Assembly (NCBI RefSeq): GCF_018263905.1
Contig: NZ_JAAFZU010000002.1
Location: 1-64,000 of the forward strand
Length of the DNA: 64,000 nt
Direction: 5' to 3'
Source of the DNA: Loktanella sp. SALINAS62
GTDB taxonomy: Bacteria; Pseudomonadota; Alphaproteobacteria; Rhodobacterales; Rhodobacteraceae
Position numbers and translations under genes: made by a program. The notes below the pieces were generated by a model. That model made no database searches. It saw only the letters and a list, made by a program, of their open reading frames with translations, and was not told the DNA's origin. This document shows, piece by piece, positions 1 to 9,764 of the stretch; position 1 is the stretch's first letter, and the number at the start of each line of letters is the position of its first letter.

Positions 1-330
1 TTCCTTGGAAATCGTCATCGTCATCGTCCTTGCTTCTCTCAGGAAGCATGAACCAAATCCCAGTTACACAGAAGGTCGGACACTCTCCCAAACGTGGAAA
101 CTCTACTTGGCGGCAAAATATCGTGCTCATCCCAATAGCCCAACAATCCCACCAATTTAGCTGAACCACTCCAGTGACGGGAAAACGCCACCCTGAAAGG
201 TGGCGCTTCATCGTCCAGATATTCTACTGCGTTTTCAACGGCTGGCAAAATAAGGCCAGCAAAGTGGCGGCCGATTTATGCGAAATGGCAGAGAAAAGCC
301 GCCATTTACAACAAAACAGTACGGATCACC
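1..330. other. AT-richer non-coding stretch downstream of nrdJ
   Basis: This stretch is visibly richer in A+T than the genes around it. It holds a short triplet run (ATCGTC repeated near 11-28) and two hairpins at 186-205 and 241-260. A minus-strand open frame of 69 codons (39-248) exists, but it would need a TTG start, has no clear ribosome binding site, matches no family I know, and contains the likely nrdJ terminator. I therefore treat the stretch as intergenic. Confidence 0.5.
181..205 (-). terminator. Probable rho-independent terminator of nrdJ
   Basis: CGCCACC (186-192) and GGTGGCG (199-205) form a 7-bp stem with a 6-base loop. Read on the minus strand, the stem is followed by TTTTC. 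It lies about 125 bases beyond the nrdJ stop codon in the right orientation. Confidence 0.55.
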
Positions 331-2598
331 CTAGCCGCATTTGGAATAGCCGCAGCTTGCGCAGGTCATGCAGCCTTCGACCATCCTCAGCTCAAAGCTG
401 CCGCAGCTGGAACAGGCCTTGCCGCGCGGTTTGCCGGTCAGGTTCACGACGTCCGCCTGCGGGTCGGTTTTCAGGCCTTCGCCTTCTCCGGTCAAAAAGC
501 CGATGGCAATCATATGCTGCTCGATCACACCGCCGATGGCGGCCAGAATGCTGGGGACGTATTTGCCTTTGACCCATGCGCCGCCGCGCGGATCGAACAC
601 CGCTTTCAGTTCTTCAACGACAAAGCTCACGTCTCCGCCGCGCCGGAACACGGCAGAGATCATCCGCGTCAGCGCCACGGTCCATGCGAAATGTTCCATG
701 TTCTTGGAATTGATAAACACCTCGAACGGACGTCGGTGCCCCGCGACAACCAGATCGTTTACGGTGATGTAGATCGCGTGTTCGCTGTCGGGCCACTTCA
801 GCTTGTAGGTGGCGCCTTCCAATTCTGTCGGACGGTCCAGTGGTTCGGTCATATAGACGACCTCTGCCGACTCCCCGTCGGTCTTGACCTGCACCGGCTT
901 GTCCTCGGATACACTTAGCACCGACCCGGTGACTGCGTTGGGGCGGTAGGTGGTGCAGCCTTTGCAACCCTGATCCCAAGCGGCCATGTACACCTCTTTG
1001 AAATCGTCAAAGCTGATGTCTTCGGGGCAGTTGATGGTTTTTGAAATGCTGGAATCCACCCATTTCTGGGCCGCTGCCTGCATCCGCACGTGGTCCAGCG
1101 GGGCCAGCGTCTGGGCGTTGACGAAATAGTCGGGCAGCGGTGCGTCGCCTTTTTGTTCGCGCCACATCTGCACGGCGTAGTCGACGACCTCTTCTTCGGT
1201 CCGCGACCCGTCTTTTTGCAGCACCTTGCGGGTATAGGCATAGGCAAAGACCGGTTCGATCCCGCTGGACACGTTTCCTGCGTAAAGAGAGATCGTGCCC
1301 GTCGGTGCGATGGATGTCAGCAGCGCGTTGCGGATGCCGTGTTCGCGGATCGCGTCACGCACGTCGTCGTCCATCACCTGCATCGCCCCGGACGCCAGAT
1401 AGGCGTCGGCGTCGAACAGCGGAAACGCACCTTTTTCGCGGGCAAGGTCGACGGACGCCAGATATGCGGCGCGGGCGATGGCGTGCATCCAGCGGTCGGT
1501 CTGACGCGCCGCTTCCTCTGATCCGTAGCGCAGCCCGACCATCAGCAGCGCGTCGGCCAAACCGGTCACGCCAAGGCCGATGCGGCGTTTCGCCTGCGCC
1601 TCTTGCCGCTGTGCGTCCAGCGGGAATTGCGACGCGTCCACGACGTTATCCATCATGCGTACGGCGGTGGCGACCAGATCGGCCAGCGCGGCATCATCCA
1701 GTGCAGCCGCGTCCCCGAACGGGTCCGACACCAACCGCGCCATGTTGATCGACCCCAGCAGGCAGGCGCCATAGGGCGGCAGCGGCTGCTCGCCGCAGGG
1801 GTTGGTCGCGGCGATCGTTTCACAGTAGCTCAGGTTGTTGGCCGCGTTGATCCGGTCGATAAAGATCACACCGGGTTCCGCCACTTCGTATGTCGACCGC
1901 ATGATCGCATCCCACAGGTCGCGCGCCTTGACGGTGCGATAAACCCGGCCGCCGAACACCAGATCCCAATCGCCCCCGGATTTGACCGCATCCATGAACG
2001 GATCGGTGATCAGCACGCTCATGTTGAACATCCGCAGGCGGGCGGCGTCATGCTTGGCGGTGATGAAATCCTCGACGTCGGGATGGTCGCAGCGCATCGT
2101 CGCCATCATCGCACCGCGCCGCGAACCCGCCGACATGATCGTGCGGCACATCGCGTCCCAGACATCCATGAACGACAACGGGCCGGATGCGTCGGCAGCG
2201 ACCCCGTGGACCGCAGCGCCCTTGGGCCGGATCGTGGAAAAATCATAGCCGATGCCGCCGCCCTGCTGCATGGTCAGCGCAGCCTCTTTCAGCATGTCGA
2301 AAATGCCGCCCATGCTGTCCGGCACGGTGCCCATGACGAAACAGTTGAACAGCGTGACCTGACGCGCGGTCCCCGCCCCTGCCGTGATCCGTCCCGCAGG
2401 CAGATATTTGAAATCCGCCAGCGCGTCGTAAAACCGGTCTTCCCACGCCGCCGGGTCCGTTTCCACAGCCGCCAGCGCGCCCGCGATGCGGCGCCACGTA
2501 TCTTCGACCGATGTGTCGATCGGTGTGCCGTCCGCTTCTTTGAAACGGTACTTCATGTCCCAGATCTGTTCTGCGATCGGTGCGGTAAAACGGGTCAT
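331..2598 (-). CDS. nrdJ: Adenosylcobalamin-dependent (class II) ribonucleoside-diphosphate reductase
   Basis: Makes deoxyribonucleotides from ribonucleotides using a B12-generated thiyl radical, so it works with or without oxygen. The 755-residue product has the class I/II active-site string NPCGE (Asn266, Cys268, Glu270) and, upstream, the LFNCF half of the redox cysteine pair. The last 27 residues carry several CxxC/CxC pairs (CSSC, CMTC, ASCG, KCG), the usual swinging thiol/zinc tail of NrdJ. The frame stays open 27 codons further upstream, but the ATG at 2598 is preceded by AAAGGAATCGTC and starts the conserved protein, so I chose it. It is transcribed away from the DUF1489 gene. The cobinamide-processing genes at 48-49 kb fit the B12 need. 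Confidence 0.93.
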   Translation of the reverse strand: MTRFTAPIAEQIWDMKYRFKEADGTPIDTSVEDTWRRIAGALAAVETDPAAWEDRFYDALADFKYLPAGRITAGAGTARQVTLFNCFVMGTVPDSMGGIFDMLKEAALTMQQGGGIGYDFSTIRPKGAAVHGVAADASGPLSFMDVWDAMCRTIMSAGSRRGAMMATMRCDHPDVEDFITAKHDAARLRMFNMSVLITDPFMDAVKSGGDWDLVFGGRVYRTVKARDLWDAIMRSTYEVAEPGVIFIDRINAANNLSYCETIAATNPCGEQPLPPYGACLLGSINMARLVSDPFGDAAALDDAALADLVATAVRMMDNVVDASQFPLDAQRQEAQAKRRIGLGVTGLADALLMVGLRYGSEEAARQTDRWMHAIARAAYLASVDLAREKGAFPLFDADAYLASGAMQVMDDDVRDAIREHGIRNALLTSIAPTGTISLYAGNVSSGIEPVFAYAYTRKVLQKDGSRTEEEVVDYAVQMWREQKGDAPLPDYFVNAQTLAPLDHVRMQAAAQKWVDSSISKTINCPEDISFDDFKEVYMAAWDQGCKGCTTYRPNAVTGSVLSVSEDKPVQVKTDGESAEVVYMTEPLDRPTELEGATYKLKWPDSEHAIYITVNDLVVAGHRRPFEVFINSKNMEHFAWTVALTRMISAVFRRGGDVSFVVEELKAVFDPRGGAWVKGKYVPSILAAIGGVIEQHMIAIGFLTGEGEGLKTDPQADVVNLTGKPRGKACSSCGSFELRMVEGCMTCASCGYSKCG

Positions 2599-2746
2599 GA
2601 CGATTCCTTTGAGGCGGTGGCAAGACGCGCAGGCATAGGTGCTGCGCCGGGTGTGGTCAATTGAAACTGCAGTCATCAATCCTTAACTGGTCGTCAGGTC
2701 AAGAATCGGTTAAGCCGGGGCTGTATACTACATCTGGGGTCACACT

Positions 2747-3178
2747 TTGGGCAACCACGTAAATCTGGTAAAATTATCTGTCGGAACAGAGTCGATCGAA
2801 ACCATGCTCGACTGGCAGCGCCATCGGTCGCAGCAGGTCGCGGGCGGGCAATACTACCACGTGACCCGCATGTTTCCCAAACGCGAAACCGAACTGCTGA
2901 ACGGCGGTTCGATCTATTGGGTCATCAAGGGTGTGATCCTGTGTCGGCAGGAAATTCTGGGCCTGCGCGAGGTGATTGGACAGGATCAGGTGCGCCGCTG
3001 CGGTCTGGTGCTGGATGCAGATGTGATCCGCGTCGCCGCGACCCCGAAAAAAGCATTTCAGGGCTGGCGTTATCTGTCCCCCGCCGACGCGCCACCCGAC
3101 CTTGCCGCAGGCCGCCAGTCCGAAGAACCGCTGCCCCCCGCCCTGTCAAAGGCGCTGGCAGACATCGGCGTGCGATAA
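2747..3178 (+). CDS. DUF1489 family protein
   Basis: A 143-residue protein of the alphaproteobacterial DUF1489 family, function unknown. The family look is clear: NLVKLSVG near the N-terminus, YHVTRMFPKR and a GSIYWVIKG core, then QEILGLREVIG and an LVLDADVIRVAATPKKAFQGWRY-type C-terminal block. No ATG precedes the conserved N-terminus. The best start is the TTG at 2747, seven bases after GGGG, so this is probably a non-ATG start. It is divergent from nrdJ with 148 bp between the two start codons. It is likely cytoplasmic, with no signal peptide or membrane segment. Confidence 0.85.
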   Translation: MGNHVNLVKLSVGTESIETMLDWQRHRSQQVAGGQYYHVTRMFPKRETELLNGGSIYWVIKGVILCRQEILGLREVIGQDQVRRCGLVLDADVIRVAATPKKAFQGWRYLSPADAPPDLAAGRQSEEPLPPALSKALADIGVR

Positions 3179-3246
3179 CGCCACGTCATCGCAGGTGACA
3201 GACGCGTCGGCCCGTGCGACGCTGATCCCGTAACCGGGGGGTCAGC

Positions 3247-4806
3247 ATGCATATTTATCCGAATAAATTTTCAGACGTGCCGTTGCGCGACGTGTCGATC
3301 ACGCAGGCTGTCTTTCAAGGACTCGAAACCCGCAGATCAGAGGTCGTCCTGACAGACGGCCCGACGGGGCGCTGCCTGACAGCGGGCGATGTGGTCGACC
3401 AGATCCGCGCATTGGCGGGCGGGCTCCGCGCGCAGGGGTTCGGTCCGGGAAAAACGCTGGCCCTGATGGCGCCGAACATGCCTGAATATTGCGTGATCTT
3501 TCACGCCGCGGCCTTTGCCGGCGGTACCGTCACGACGATCAACCCGACCTATACCGCAGCAGAGGTGCGCCACCAGCTGAACGATAGTCAGGCCAATCTG
3601 CTGATCACTGTCGCCATGTTCGTGGACACGGCCAAGGACGCGGTGGCTGATACCGGCGTCACGCAGATTTACAGCATCGACGATGCGGTCGGCGTGCCTC
3701 GGATCACCGATCTGATGGGCGATCCGCTGGCCGATCAGGTGCCCGTCGATCTGGACGCACATACCGTCGTGCTGCCCTATTCATCGGGCACCACAGGCCT
3801 GCCGAAAGGCGTGATGCTGTCGCACCGCAACCTTGTGGTGAACGTCGATCAGATCATCCACGGCGCGGATTTCCAGCGCGGAGAGGTAGCCGCAGGCTTT
3901 CTGCCGTTTTTTCATATCTACGGCATGACCGTGCTGATGAACGTCCACCTTGCCGGTGGCGGCGCATTGGTCACCCTGCCCCGCTTCGATCTGGAAATGT
4001 TCCTGAAGATCACGCAGGATCACGGCGCGCGGCGCATGTGGGTCGTGCCCCCCGTTGCGCTGGCACTGGCCAAACACCCGATGGTTGCCGATTTTGACCT
4101 GTCCAGCGTTGAACAAACGTTCTGCGGTGCGGCCCCGCTGGGGGCCGATCTGTCAAACGCCGTCGGCGCGCGACTGGATTGCGTCAGCCTGCAAGGCTAC
4201 GGCATGACCGAACTGTCGCCGGTCAGCCACCTGTGCCCACTGAATGACGCAAAGCCCGGATCGTCCGGTATCGCCGCCCCCAACGTGCTGTGCCGCATCG
4301 TCGATTCCGAAACCGGGCAGGACGCCACACCCGGGGACGAAGGCGAATTGTGGATCAAGGGTCCGAACGTCATGCAGGGATATCTTAACAACGATGCGGC
4401 AACCGCCGCGACCATTGTCGCAGATGGCTGGCTGCGCACCGGGGATATTTCCCGCATTGACGCGGATGGCCATATGTTCGTCGTGGACCGGCTCAAGGAA
4501 CTGATCAAATACAAGGGTTTTCAGGTCGCCCCGGCGGAACTGGAAGCGACGATCATCGCACTGGACGGCATCACCGACGTCGCGGTCATCGGCATTCCCG
4601 ATCCGCAGGCGGGCGAATTGCCCATGGCCTTTATCGTGGCAGGCGACAACGCCCCCGACGACGCCACGATCAAGGCGCATCTGGCCCGCACCCTGTCATC
4701 CTATAAACAGGTCCACCGCATCGACCGGATCGCCGAAATCCCCAAAAGCGCGTCTGGCAAAATCCTCCGTCGGTTTCTGCGCGACAGGGTTCAGGCCGAA
4801 AGCTGA
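3247..4806 (+). CDS. AMP-forming acyl-CoA ligase, 4-coumarate-CoA ligase-like
   Basis: A 519-residue ANL-superfamily enzyme that would adenylate a carboxylic acid and transfer it to CoA. The phosphate-binding A3 motif (SSGTTGLPKGVM, about 179-190), the GYGMTE motif, the WLRTGD motif, DRLKELIKYKG and the catalytic C-terminal lysine (K505 in PKSASGKILRR) are all intact. Overall layout resembles plant-type 4-coumarate-CoA ligases more than acetyl- or long-chain acyl-CoA synthetases. The substrate cannot be told from the sequence; aryl or medium-chain acids are plausible. It stands alone, so context gives no pathway. Confidence 0.88.
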   Translation: MHIYPNKFSDVPLRDVSITQAVFQGLETRRSEVVLTDGPTGRCLTAGDVVDQIRALAGGLRAQGFGPGKTLALMAPNMPEYCVIFHAAAFAGGTVTTINPTYTAAEVRHQLNDSQANLLITVAMFVDTAKDAVADTGVTQIYSIDDAVGVPRITDLMGDPLADQVPVDLDAHTVVLPYSSGTTGLPKGVMLSHRNLVVNVDQIIHGADFQRGEVAAGFLPFFHIYGMTVLMNVHLAGGGALVTLPRFDLEMFLKITQDHGARRMWVVPPVALALAKHPMVADFDLSSVEQTFCGAAPLGADLSNAVGARLDCVSLQGYGMTELSPVSHLCPLNDAKPGSSGIAAPNVLCRIVDSETGQDATPGDEGELWIKGPNVMQGYLNNDAATAATIVADGWLRTGDISRIDADGHMFVVDRLKELIKYKGFQVAPAELEATIIALDGITDVAVIGIPDPQAGELPMAFIVAGDNAPDDATIKAHLARTLSSYKQVHRIDRIAEIPKSASGKILRRFLRDRVQAES

Positions 4807-4883
4807 CGCCGGCTGCCGGTGGCAAGACGGCACATTCAGTCTAGGTTTTGTGTCCTACCACTGCCGTGACAGGGAGAAAGCGC

Positions 4884-5315
4884 ATGACAAAACCGCTCGA
4901 TCCCGCGTCGGATGATGACCTGACACTTTCCGCGCCTGACCCCGGCGGAACAGAACGAAAAATCGCGCTGCGGATATTGCACCTGATCGAACGGCTGCTT
5001 CTTGCGGTGGTTGTCCTGCTGACCATCGGCGCTGCGGCCCTGGAAATCGTCGCCATCATGCAGTCGATGTCGATTGCGCTGGCCGATATCCTGCTGATGT
5101 TTCTCTACGCAGAGGTCATCGGCATGGTGATCGTTTTCTATGCCGACAGACAAGCGGTGTTCGTCTATCCGATCTTTATCGCGATCACGGCGCTGGCACG
5201 GCTCATCATCCTGCAAGGCAAGGACATGGCCCCCGAAAACATTCTTTACGAAGCAGTTTCAATCCTGCTTTTGACGCTGGCCGCCCTTGTCATCATCAGG
5301 GTCCGCAAATCCTAG
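4884..5315 (+). CDS. PsiE-like phosphate-starvation-inducible membrane protein
   Basis: A 143-residue inner-membrane protein with about four hydrophobic helices after a short polar N-terminus. The pattern IERLLLAVVVLLTIGAA, then LADILLMFLYAEVIGMV, FVYPIFIAITALAR and a last helix ending in IIRVRKS matches the PsiE family. PsiE is induced by phosphate starvation in enterics; its biochemical role is unknown. The start is the ATG at 4884 after AGGGAGAAAG; the frame is open 12 codons upstream but without a better signal. It runs convergently into hisG. Confidence 0.8.
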   Translation: MTKPLDPASDDDLTLSAPDPGGTERKIALRILHLIERLLLAVVVLLTIGAAALEIVAIMQSMSIALADILLMFLYAEVIGMVIVFYADRQAVFVYPIFIAITALARLIILQGKDMAPENILYEAVSILLLTLAALVIIRVRKS

Positions 5316-5370
5316 ATCCGACCCCAAGGCGTCCAGACTGCACGACCACTGTGATGCACGAAAAACCGCG

Positions 5371-6060
5371 TCACAGCCCCAGCAGCTTTTCCAATGTACG
5401 AAAGGTGTCACGCTGTTCGCAGGTCCAGCGCGACCGCGATGATCGGAACAGCGTCGCCTGACTGGCGTGGATCATCCCGTCGGACAAGATTTTCAGCCCG
5501 TTCGCGCGCAGCGTTTCCCCGGTCGAGGTGATATCAGCGATCGCTTCGGCGGTTTCGTTCTTGATCGTGCCTTCGGTGGCACCCTGACTGTCGACCAGCG
5601 CGTAATCTGCGACACCCTCATGCGCCAGAAATTCGCGCACCAGCCGGTGATATTTCGTGGCGATCCGCAACCGGTGGCCGTGGGTCGCGCGAAACGCGGC
5701 AGCGGCAGCATCCAGATCGTCCAGCGTATCGACATCGACCCAGCCCGCAGGCACGGCGATGATCAGATCGGCCCCCCCGAACCCCATCGGTTTCACCTCG
5801 CGCACGACGGTTTCCCATTGCGCCAGCTTTTCGCGCACCAGATCGGACCCGGTGACACCCAGTTGGATGCGCCCGGCGGCCAGTTCGCGCGGGATTTCGC
5901 CCGCCGACAGCAGGACGAGATCGACACCGTCGATCCCGTCCACCGTCCCGGCATATTCCCGGTCAGACCCGGATTTGCGCAGCGTGATGCCGCGCTTGCC
6001 GAACCACTGGAACGTCTTTTCCATCAGCCGCCCCTTGGACGGCACACCCAGTTTCAGCAT
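5371..6060 (-). CDS. hisG: ATP phosphoribosyltransferase, short form (catalytic subunit)
   Basis: Catalyses the first step of histidine synthesis, joining ATP and PRPP. At about 229 residues it is the short HisG that lacks the C-terminal regulatory ACT-like domain and must pair with HisZ, encoded immediately upstream. Visible signs are the N-terminal LGVPSKGRL, the DLVLLSAGEIP region and the PRPP-binding loop region ending in ITSTGETLRANGLK. The ATG at 6058-6060 overlaps the hisZ stop (TGATG), which suggests translational coupling; an in-frame GTG lies one codon earlier. Gene order hisS-hisZ-hisG is typical of Rhodobacteraceae. Confidence 0.95.
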   Translation of the reverse strand: MLKLGVPSKGRLMEKTFQWFGKRGITLRKSGSDREYAGTVDGIDGVDLVLLSAGEIPRELAAGRIQLGVTGSDLVREKLAQWETVVREVKPMGFGGADLIIAVPAGWVDVDTLDDLDAAAAAFRATHGHRLRIATKYHRLVREFLAHEGVADYALVDSQGATEGTIKNETAEAIADITSTGETLRANGLKILSDGMIHASQATLFRSSRSRWTCEQRDTFRTLEKLLGL

Positions 6061-7136
6061 CACGCGTCGCCTTTCACGGCCAGCACCAGATCGGGGCGGA
6101 TCACACCGCCCACAGCGGGCACGGCGGTATCGCCCAGCCGCGCGGTCAGCGCGTCGTAACGGCCCCCCGTTGCGACGGGGGGCAAATGCCCCTCTGCCGC
6201 GTAGAAGCCAAAGACGAATCCGTCGTAATATTCCAGCGATGTGCGGCCATAGCTGCCTTCGAATTCCAGTGCGGTCACATCGACGTCGCGCGCGGCCAAC
6301 GCGTCCAGACGTCTGGCCATACGCCTGACCGCTGGTTCGATGGCGGGCATGTCGATGGCGATGTCGCGCAACCGGTCCAGCGCCTGCGACGCCGTCGCGC
6401 GCAGATCAAGGATCACATCCAGCAGTGCGATTTCCTGACCTAAAATCGGGGCGGCGGCCGCGTCTTCGCGCAGGGCGGCAATGCGGCTTTCGATTTCGGC
6501 CTGCGTGCGCACACCGGCCAGCGGCGGCGCGTCGGCCAGCGGATCGGCCTTGGCCAGCAGTGCAGCACGCGACGCAGGCACCGGCACCCGCCCGCCAAAT
6601 CGGTCCAGCAGGGCACGAAACCGGCGTGGCCGCCAGATGTGCCGCAGCAATGCCGATTTACGCGCGTCCGTCGTCTGCAACCCCTGCACGGCGGCCATCA
6701 ACACACCGATATCGCCCGTCGCAGCGCGCAGCGGCAGATCGCCCAACGCAGCGCGGATCGTGGCAAATACTTCTGCCTCGGCGGCGGCGGGATCGTCGCC
6801 GCCCATCAGTTCGTACCCGACCTGCACGAATTCACGGGCGCGGTCCGGCACCATGTCCTGTTTGCGAAACACCCGCCCGGCATAGGTATAGCGTGCGGGA
6901 TCAGCATGCGACTGCATGTGCATCTGCACCACAGGCACGGTAAAATCGGGCCGCAACACCATTTCGCCCAGCACCGGATCGGACGTCAGATAGGACCGTC
7001 CGCGAATGTCCTCGCCATACAGGTCCAGCAAGGTGTCGGCGGATTGCAGCACGTCGGTCCAGACCGGCTGCGCGCCCGCATCGACGAAACACGCGGACAA
7101 GCGGTCGGTTTCACGGCTGATCGCATTGGCGGTCAC
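6060..7136 (-). CDS. hisZ: ATP phosphoribosyltransferase regulatory subunit
   Basis: A 358-residue HisRS paralogue without tRNA charging activity that activates and feedback-regulates short HisG. Class II synthetase motifs are recognisable ([20 protein letters not shown], then [12 protein letters not shown]), and the C-terminal anticodon-binding domain of true HisRS is missing. The start is a GTG at 7136 that overlaps the hisS stop codon (GTGA); the frame continues upstream inside hisS but those residues are not conserved. The overlaps at both ends show a tight hisS-hisZ-hisG operon. Confidence 0.93.
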   Translation of the reverse strand: MTANAISRETDRLSACFVDAGAQPVWTDVLQSADTLLDLYGEDIRGRSYLTSDPVLGEMVLRPDFTVPVVQMHMQSHADPARYTYAGRVFRKQDMVPDRAREFVQVGYELMGGDDPAAAEAEVFATIRAALGDLPLRAATGDIGVLMAAVQGLQTTDARKSALLRHIWRPRRFRALLDRFGGRVPVPASRAALLAKADPLADAPPLAGVRTQAEIESRIAALREDAAAAPILGQEIALLDVILDLRATASQALDRLRDIAIDMPAIEPAVRRMARRLDALAARDVDVTALEFEGSYGRTSLEYYDGFVFGFYAAEGHLPPVATGGRYDALTARLGDTAVPAVGGVIRPDLVLAVKGDA

Positions 7137-8752
7137 GACTGGTCGCCCAGCATCTGGCGGACGCGGGCCAACAAGTCGGCGCGCGCCACCTCGACCTGTT
7201 GCGGGCGATCTTTCCATTCTTCGGCGGTGGCGTCCTTGGCCAGTTCCGCGCCCAGGATCAGATCCTTGATCTGCACCACGTCACGGTCGAATTCGTCGCC
7301 ACCCGCGATGATCGCAATCGGGCTTTCGCGCTTGTCGGCGTATTTCAACTGGTTGCCGAAATTCTTGGGGTTGCCCAGATAGACCTCTGCCCGGATGGGT
7401 TTGCCGCCGTCTTTCGGCTGCCGCAATTCCGCGACCATGGTCTGATAGTCGGCCATCCGTGCCTTATCCATCACCGTGACGATAACCGGACCAGCGGCGC
7501 GCGTATCCAGCCGCCCCTTGGCATGCAGTGCGGCCAGCAGACGGTCCACACCGATGGACACGCCGGTCGCAGGCACCTCTTGCCCGGTAAAGCGTTTGAC
7601 CAGATCGTCATACCGCCCGCCTCCCGCGACAGAGCCAAAGTTGCGCGGACGCCCCTTTTCGTCGGTCACCTCAAAGGTCAGTTCCGCCTCGAACACAGGC
7701 CCGGTGTAATAGCCGAGGCCGCGCACGACCGAAGGGTCGATGACGATGCGGTCGGGGCCGTAGCCTTGGGCACGGAGTAAGTCGGAAATTTCGGCCAGTT
7801 CTTTGACGCCGGAAAAACCAACCTGAGAGTCTACGACAATGCTCTGCAGGTAATCCAAAGCAGCCCAGTTGCGAAGCTTGCTAACTAGATCAGAATTCAA
7901 AGAGAGATCCTCGTTGGCAGCGCTTAAATGGGCAGCCTTGTACTCAGAGTAATACTCTCCTCGCAGGCTCTCGGCTTTTCCGCGCAAGAGGTCTTTGACC
8001 CCGTTCTCAGCATCAACGAACATCATGATCTTTTCGATCTGTTGCTTACTGAGCCCAGCACCTTTGGTAAAATCGCCGCTTTCATCCTTGCGGCCTTCAC
8101 CCAGCAGCGCGCGCACGCCGTCGACGCCCAAACGGTCGAGTTTATCAATCGCGCGCAGCACGATGCCGCGCTCGGCCTCCTTGTCGTCGCCGGACAGACC
8201 CGCGACCTCCAGCACACCGTTCAGCACCTTGCGGTTGTTGACCCGGATCACGTAATCGCCGCGGGGGATGCCGACGGCTTCCAGCGTGTCGGACAGCATG
8301 GCGCAGATTTCGGCGTCGGCGGCGACGCTGGGCGCGCCGACCGTGTCCGCATCGCATTGGTAGAACTGACGAAACCGCCCCGGCCCCGGCTTTTCATTGC
8401 GCCAGACCGGGCCCATTGCATAGCGGCGATAGGGCGACGGCAGCGTGTCGCGATACTGTGCCGCGACCCGTGCCAGCGGTGCGGTCAGGTCATAGCGCAG
8501 CGCCAGCCAGTCGCTGTCTTCTTCCCATGCGAACACGCCTTCGTTGGGGCGGTCCACATCGGGCAGGAACTTGCCCAGCGCCTCGACCGTCTCGACCCCG
8601 GATGTTTCCAGCGGGTCGAACCCGTAGCGGTGATAGACCTCTGCGATCTTGGCCAGCATGTCGGTGCGATGCGTGACCTCTGCCCCGAAATAATCGCGGA
8701 ACCCCTTGGGCGTCTGGGCCTTGGGGCGCGGGGTCTTTTTCGGCTTTGCCAT
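7133..8752 (-). CDS. hisS: Histidine-tRNA ligase
   Basis: Charges tRNA-His. The 539-residue product has class II motif 2 with the [13 protein letters not shown] and [10 protein letters not shown] blocks, the HisRS signature [14 protein letters not shown], and a C-terminal anticodon domain. The ATG at 8752 was chosen because homologues begin close to [20 protein letters not shown]; the frame is open 20 codons further. Between the catalytic blocks, about 7790-8090 differs in composition: I count 49% G+C over 7801-8040, against 60-67% in the flanking lines. That part encodes the variable insertion region (residues about 220-320), so the enzyme is likely functional but this segment may have been replaced. 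Confidence 0.94.
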   Translation of the reverse strand: MAKPKKTPRPKAQTPKGFRDYFGAEVTHRTDMLAKIAEVYHRYGFDPLETSGVETVEALGKFLPDVDRPNEGVFAWEEDSDWLALRYDLTAPLARVAAQYRDTLPSPYRRYAMGPVWRNEKPGPGRFRQFYQCDADTVGAPSVAADAEICAMLSDTLEAVGIPRGDYVIRVNNRKVLNGVLEVAGLSGDDKEAERGIVLRAIDKLDRLGVDGVRALLGEGRKDESGDFTKGAGLSKQQIEKIMMFVDAENGVKDLLRGKAESLRGEYYSEYKAAHLSAANEDLSLNSDLVSKLRNWAALDYLQSIVVDSQVGFSGVKELAEISDLLRAQGYGPDRIVIDPSVVRGLGYYTGPVFEAELTFEVTDEKGRPRNFGSVAGGGRYDDLVKRFTGQEVPATGVSIGVDRLLAALHAKGRLDTRAAGPVIVTVMDKARMADYQTMVAELRQPKDGGKPIRAEVYLGNPKNFGNQLKYADKRESPIAIIAGGDEFDRDVVQIKDLILGAELAKDATAEEWKDRPQQVEVARADLLARVRQMLGDQS

Positions 8753-8851
8753 TGGATCACCTGTGGGTCTGTCGGTCGCGCGCGACATACCGCGCACGGG
8801 CCTGCGGGGCAATGGCTTGGCAGATCGTCCGCGATGCCCTAACTCCCGGTC

Positions 8852-9052
8852 ATGGATACCACAGCGCTAGAAGAACAGATCGCCCACCTGACCCGCCTTG
8901 TCGAAGACCTGTCGGATGTCGTCGCGCGTCAGGACCGGGACCTGACCATCGCCCAGCGCCGGATCGAAATGCTGATGCAGCGCGAAGCCACGCGAGAGAT
9001 CGAAGGCGGCGGGACCGTCCCCTTGGGCGATGAACGCCCGCCGCATTGGTGA
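8852..9052 (+). CDS. slyX: SlyX family protein
   Basis: A 66-residue, heptad-rich small protein of the SlyX family. Hydrophobic residues spaced as in a coiled coil run through [22 protein letters not shown] and the RIEMLMQRE stretch, and it ends in the family's PPHW tail. SlyX in E. coli lies beside slyD; its function is unknown. It is divergent from hisS and converges on the SDR gene with one base between the stops. Confidence 0.85.
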   Translation: MDTTALEEQIAHLTRLVEDLSDVVARQDRDLTIAQRRIEMLMQREATREIEGGGTVPLGDERPPHW

Positions 9053-9053
9053 T

Positions 9054-9707
9054 TTAGCGCCGGATGGCCGCGACCGCCTGATCGACCGGCGTGTCGCCGC
9101 CCGTCAGTTCCAGCGTTTCATGATGGATGTCGGGCGTGTCGATCAATGCCGCCAGCGTCGCCGCCACATCGCCGCGCGCCACATCGCCATAGGCAACCGC
9201 CCGGCCCAGCGTCACCTGTCCGTCGCCATCCGCGTCCTGCAATGTGCCGGGGCGCAGCAGCACCCAATCTAAATCGCTGGCCGCAACCGCCACATCGGCG
9301 CGACGCTTTTCGGCCATGTAATGTTCGAACCCGTCGCCCAGATCGGCGCCACGGCCCGCATCGGGAATCACCGATACGACATAAAGCCTGCGGATTGCAT
9401 TTTCCTGCGCGGCCTTCAGCACCTTGATCGGGCCGTCGCCGTCGATGACCGTTGCGCGTTCATCACCGCTGCCCGCAGCACCCGCGGAAAACACGACGAT
9501 ATCGGCCCGCTTGGTCGCCTGTGTCATGGCATCGGCGTCCATCTTCATCAGATCGCCCTGCACCGGTATAACGCCTTGTGCGCGCAGATCGTCGGCCTGT
9601 TCAGGTTTGCGGTGCAGCCCGCTGACGCGGTGGCCTGCGGCTGTCAGCAGCGGGATCAGCCGTGATCCCACGCCGCCCGTCGCCCCGATAATAAAGACAT
9701 GTGACAT
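9054..9707 (-). CDS. NAD(P)-binding SDR-like oxidoreductase
   Basis: A 217-residue atypical short-chain dehydrogenase of the NAD(P)H-binding (NmrA/SDR_a5) kind. The Rossmann GATGGVGSRL motif is at residues 8-17, followed by DIVVFSAGA, YVVSVIPDAG and a YMAEKRRAD segment that supplies the YxxxK-like pair. There is no obvious partner gene; the substrate is unknown and some members are only NAD(P) sensors. The start at 9707 follows AAAGGACCGCATA. Confidence 0.82.
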   Translation of the reverse strand: MSHVFIIGATGGVGSRLIPLLTAAGHRVSGLHRKPEQADDLRAQGVIPVQGDLMKMDADAMTQATKRADIVVFSAGAAGSGDERATVIDGDGPIKVLKAAQENAIRRLYVVSVIPDAGRGADLGDGFEHYMAEKRRADVAVAASDLDWVLLRPGTLQDADGDGQVTLGRAVAYGDVARGDVAATLAALIDTPDIHHETLELTGGDTPVDQAVAAIRR

Positions 9708-9764
9708 TATGCGGTCCTTTCAAATGACAGGACGCAACGGCTGCGGGGCCGCGATGTTCCGTGT

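Noticed and set aside
11-30. ATCGTC triplet run
   Set aside because: Only about three copies; too short to call a functional repeat.
39-248. A 69-codon minus-strand open frame after nrdJ
   Set aside because: It needs a TTG start, has no binding site, no family match, and contains the hairpin with a T-run that best explains nrdJ termination.
2700-2746. A possible NrdR box (CCCCAGATGTAGTATAC on the minus strand) before nrdJ
   Set aside because: Only one poor match was found; NrdR sites come as a spaced pair, and I could not find the second.
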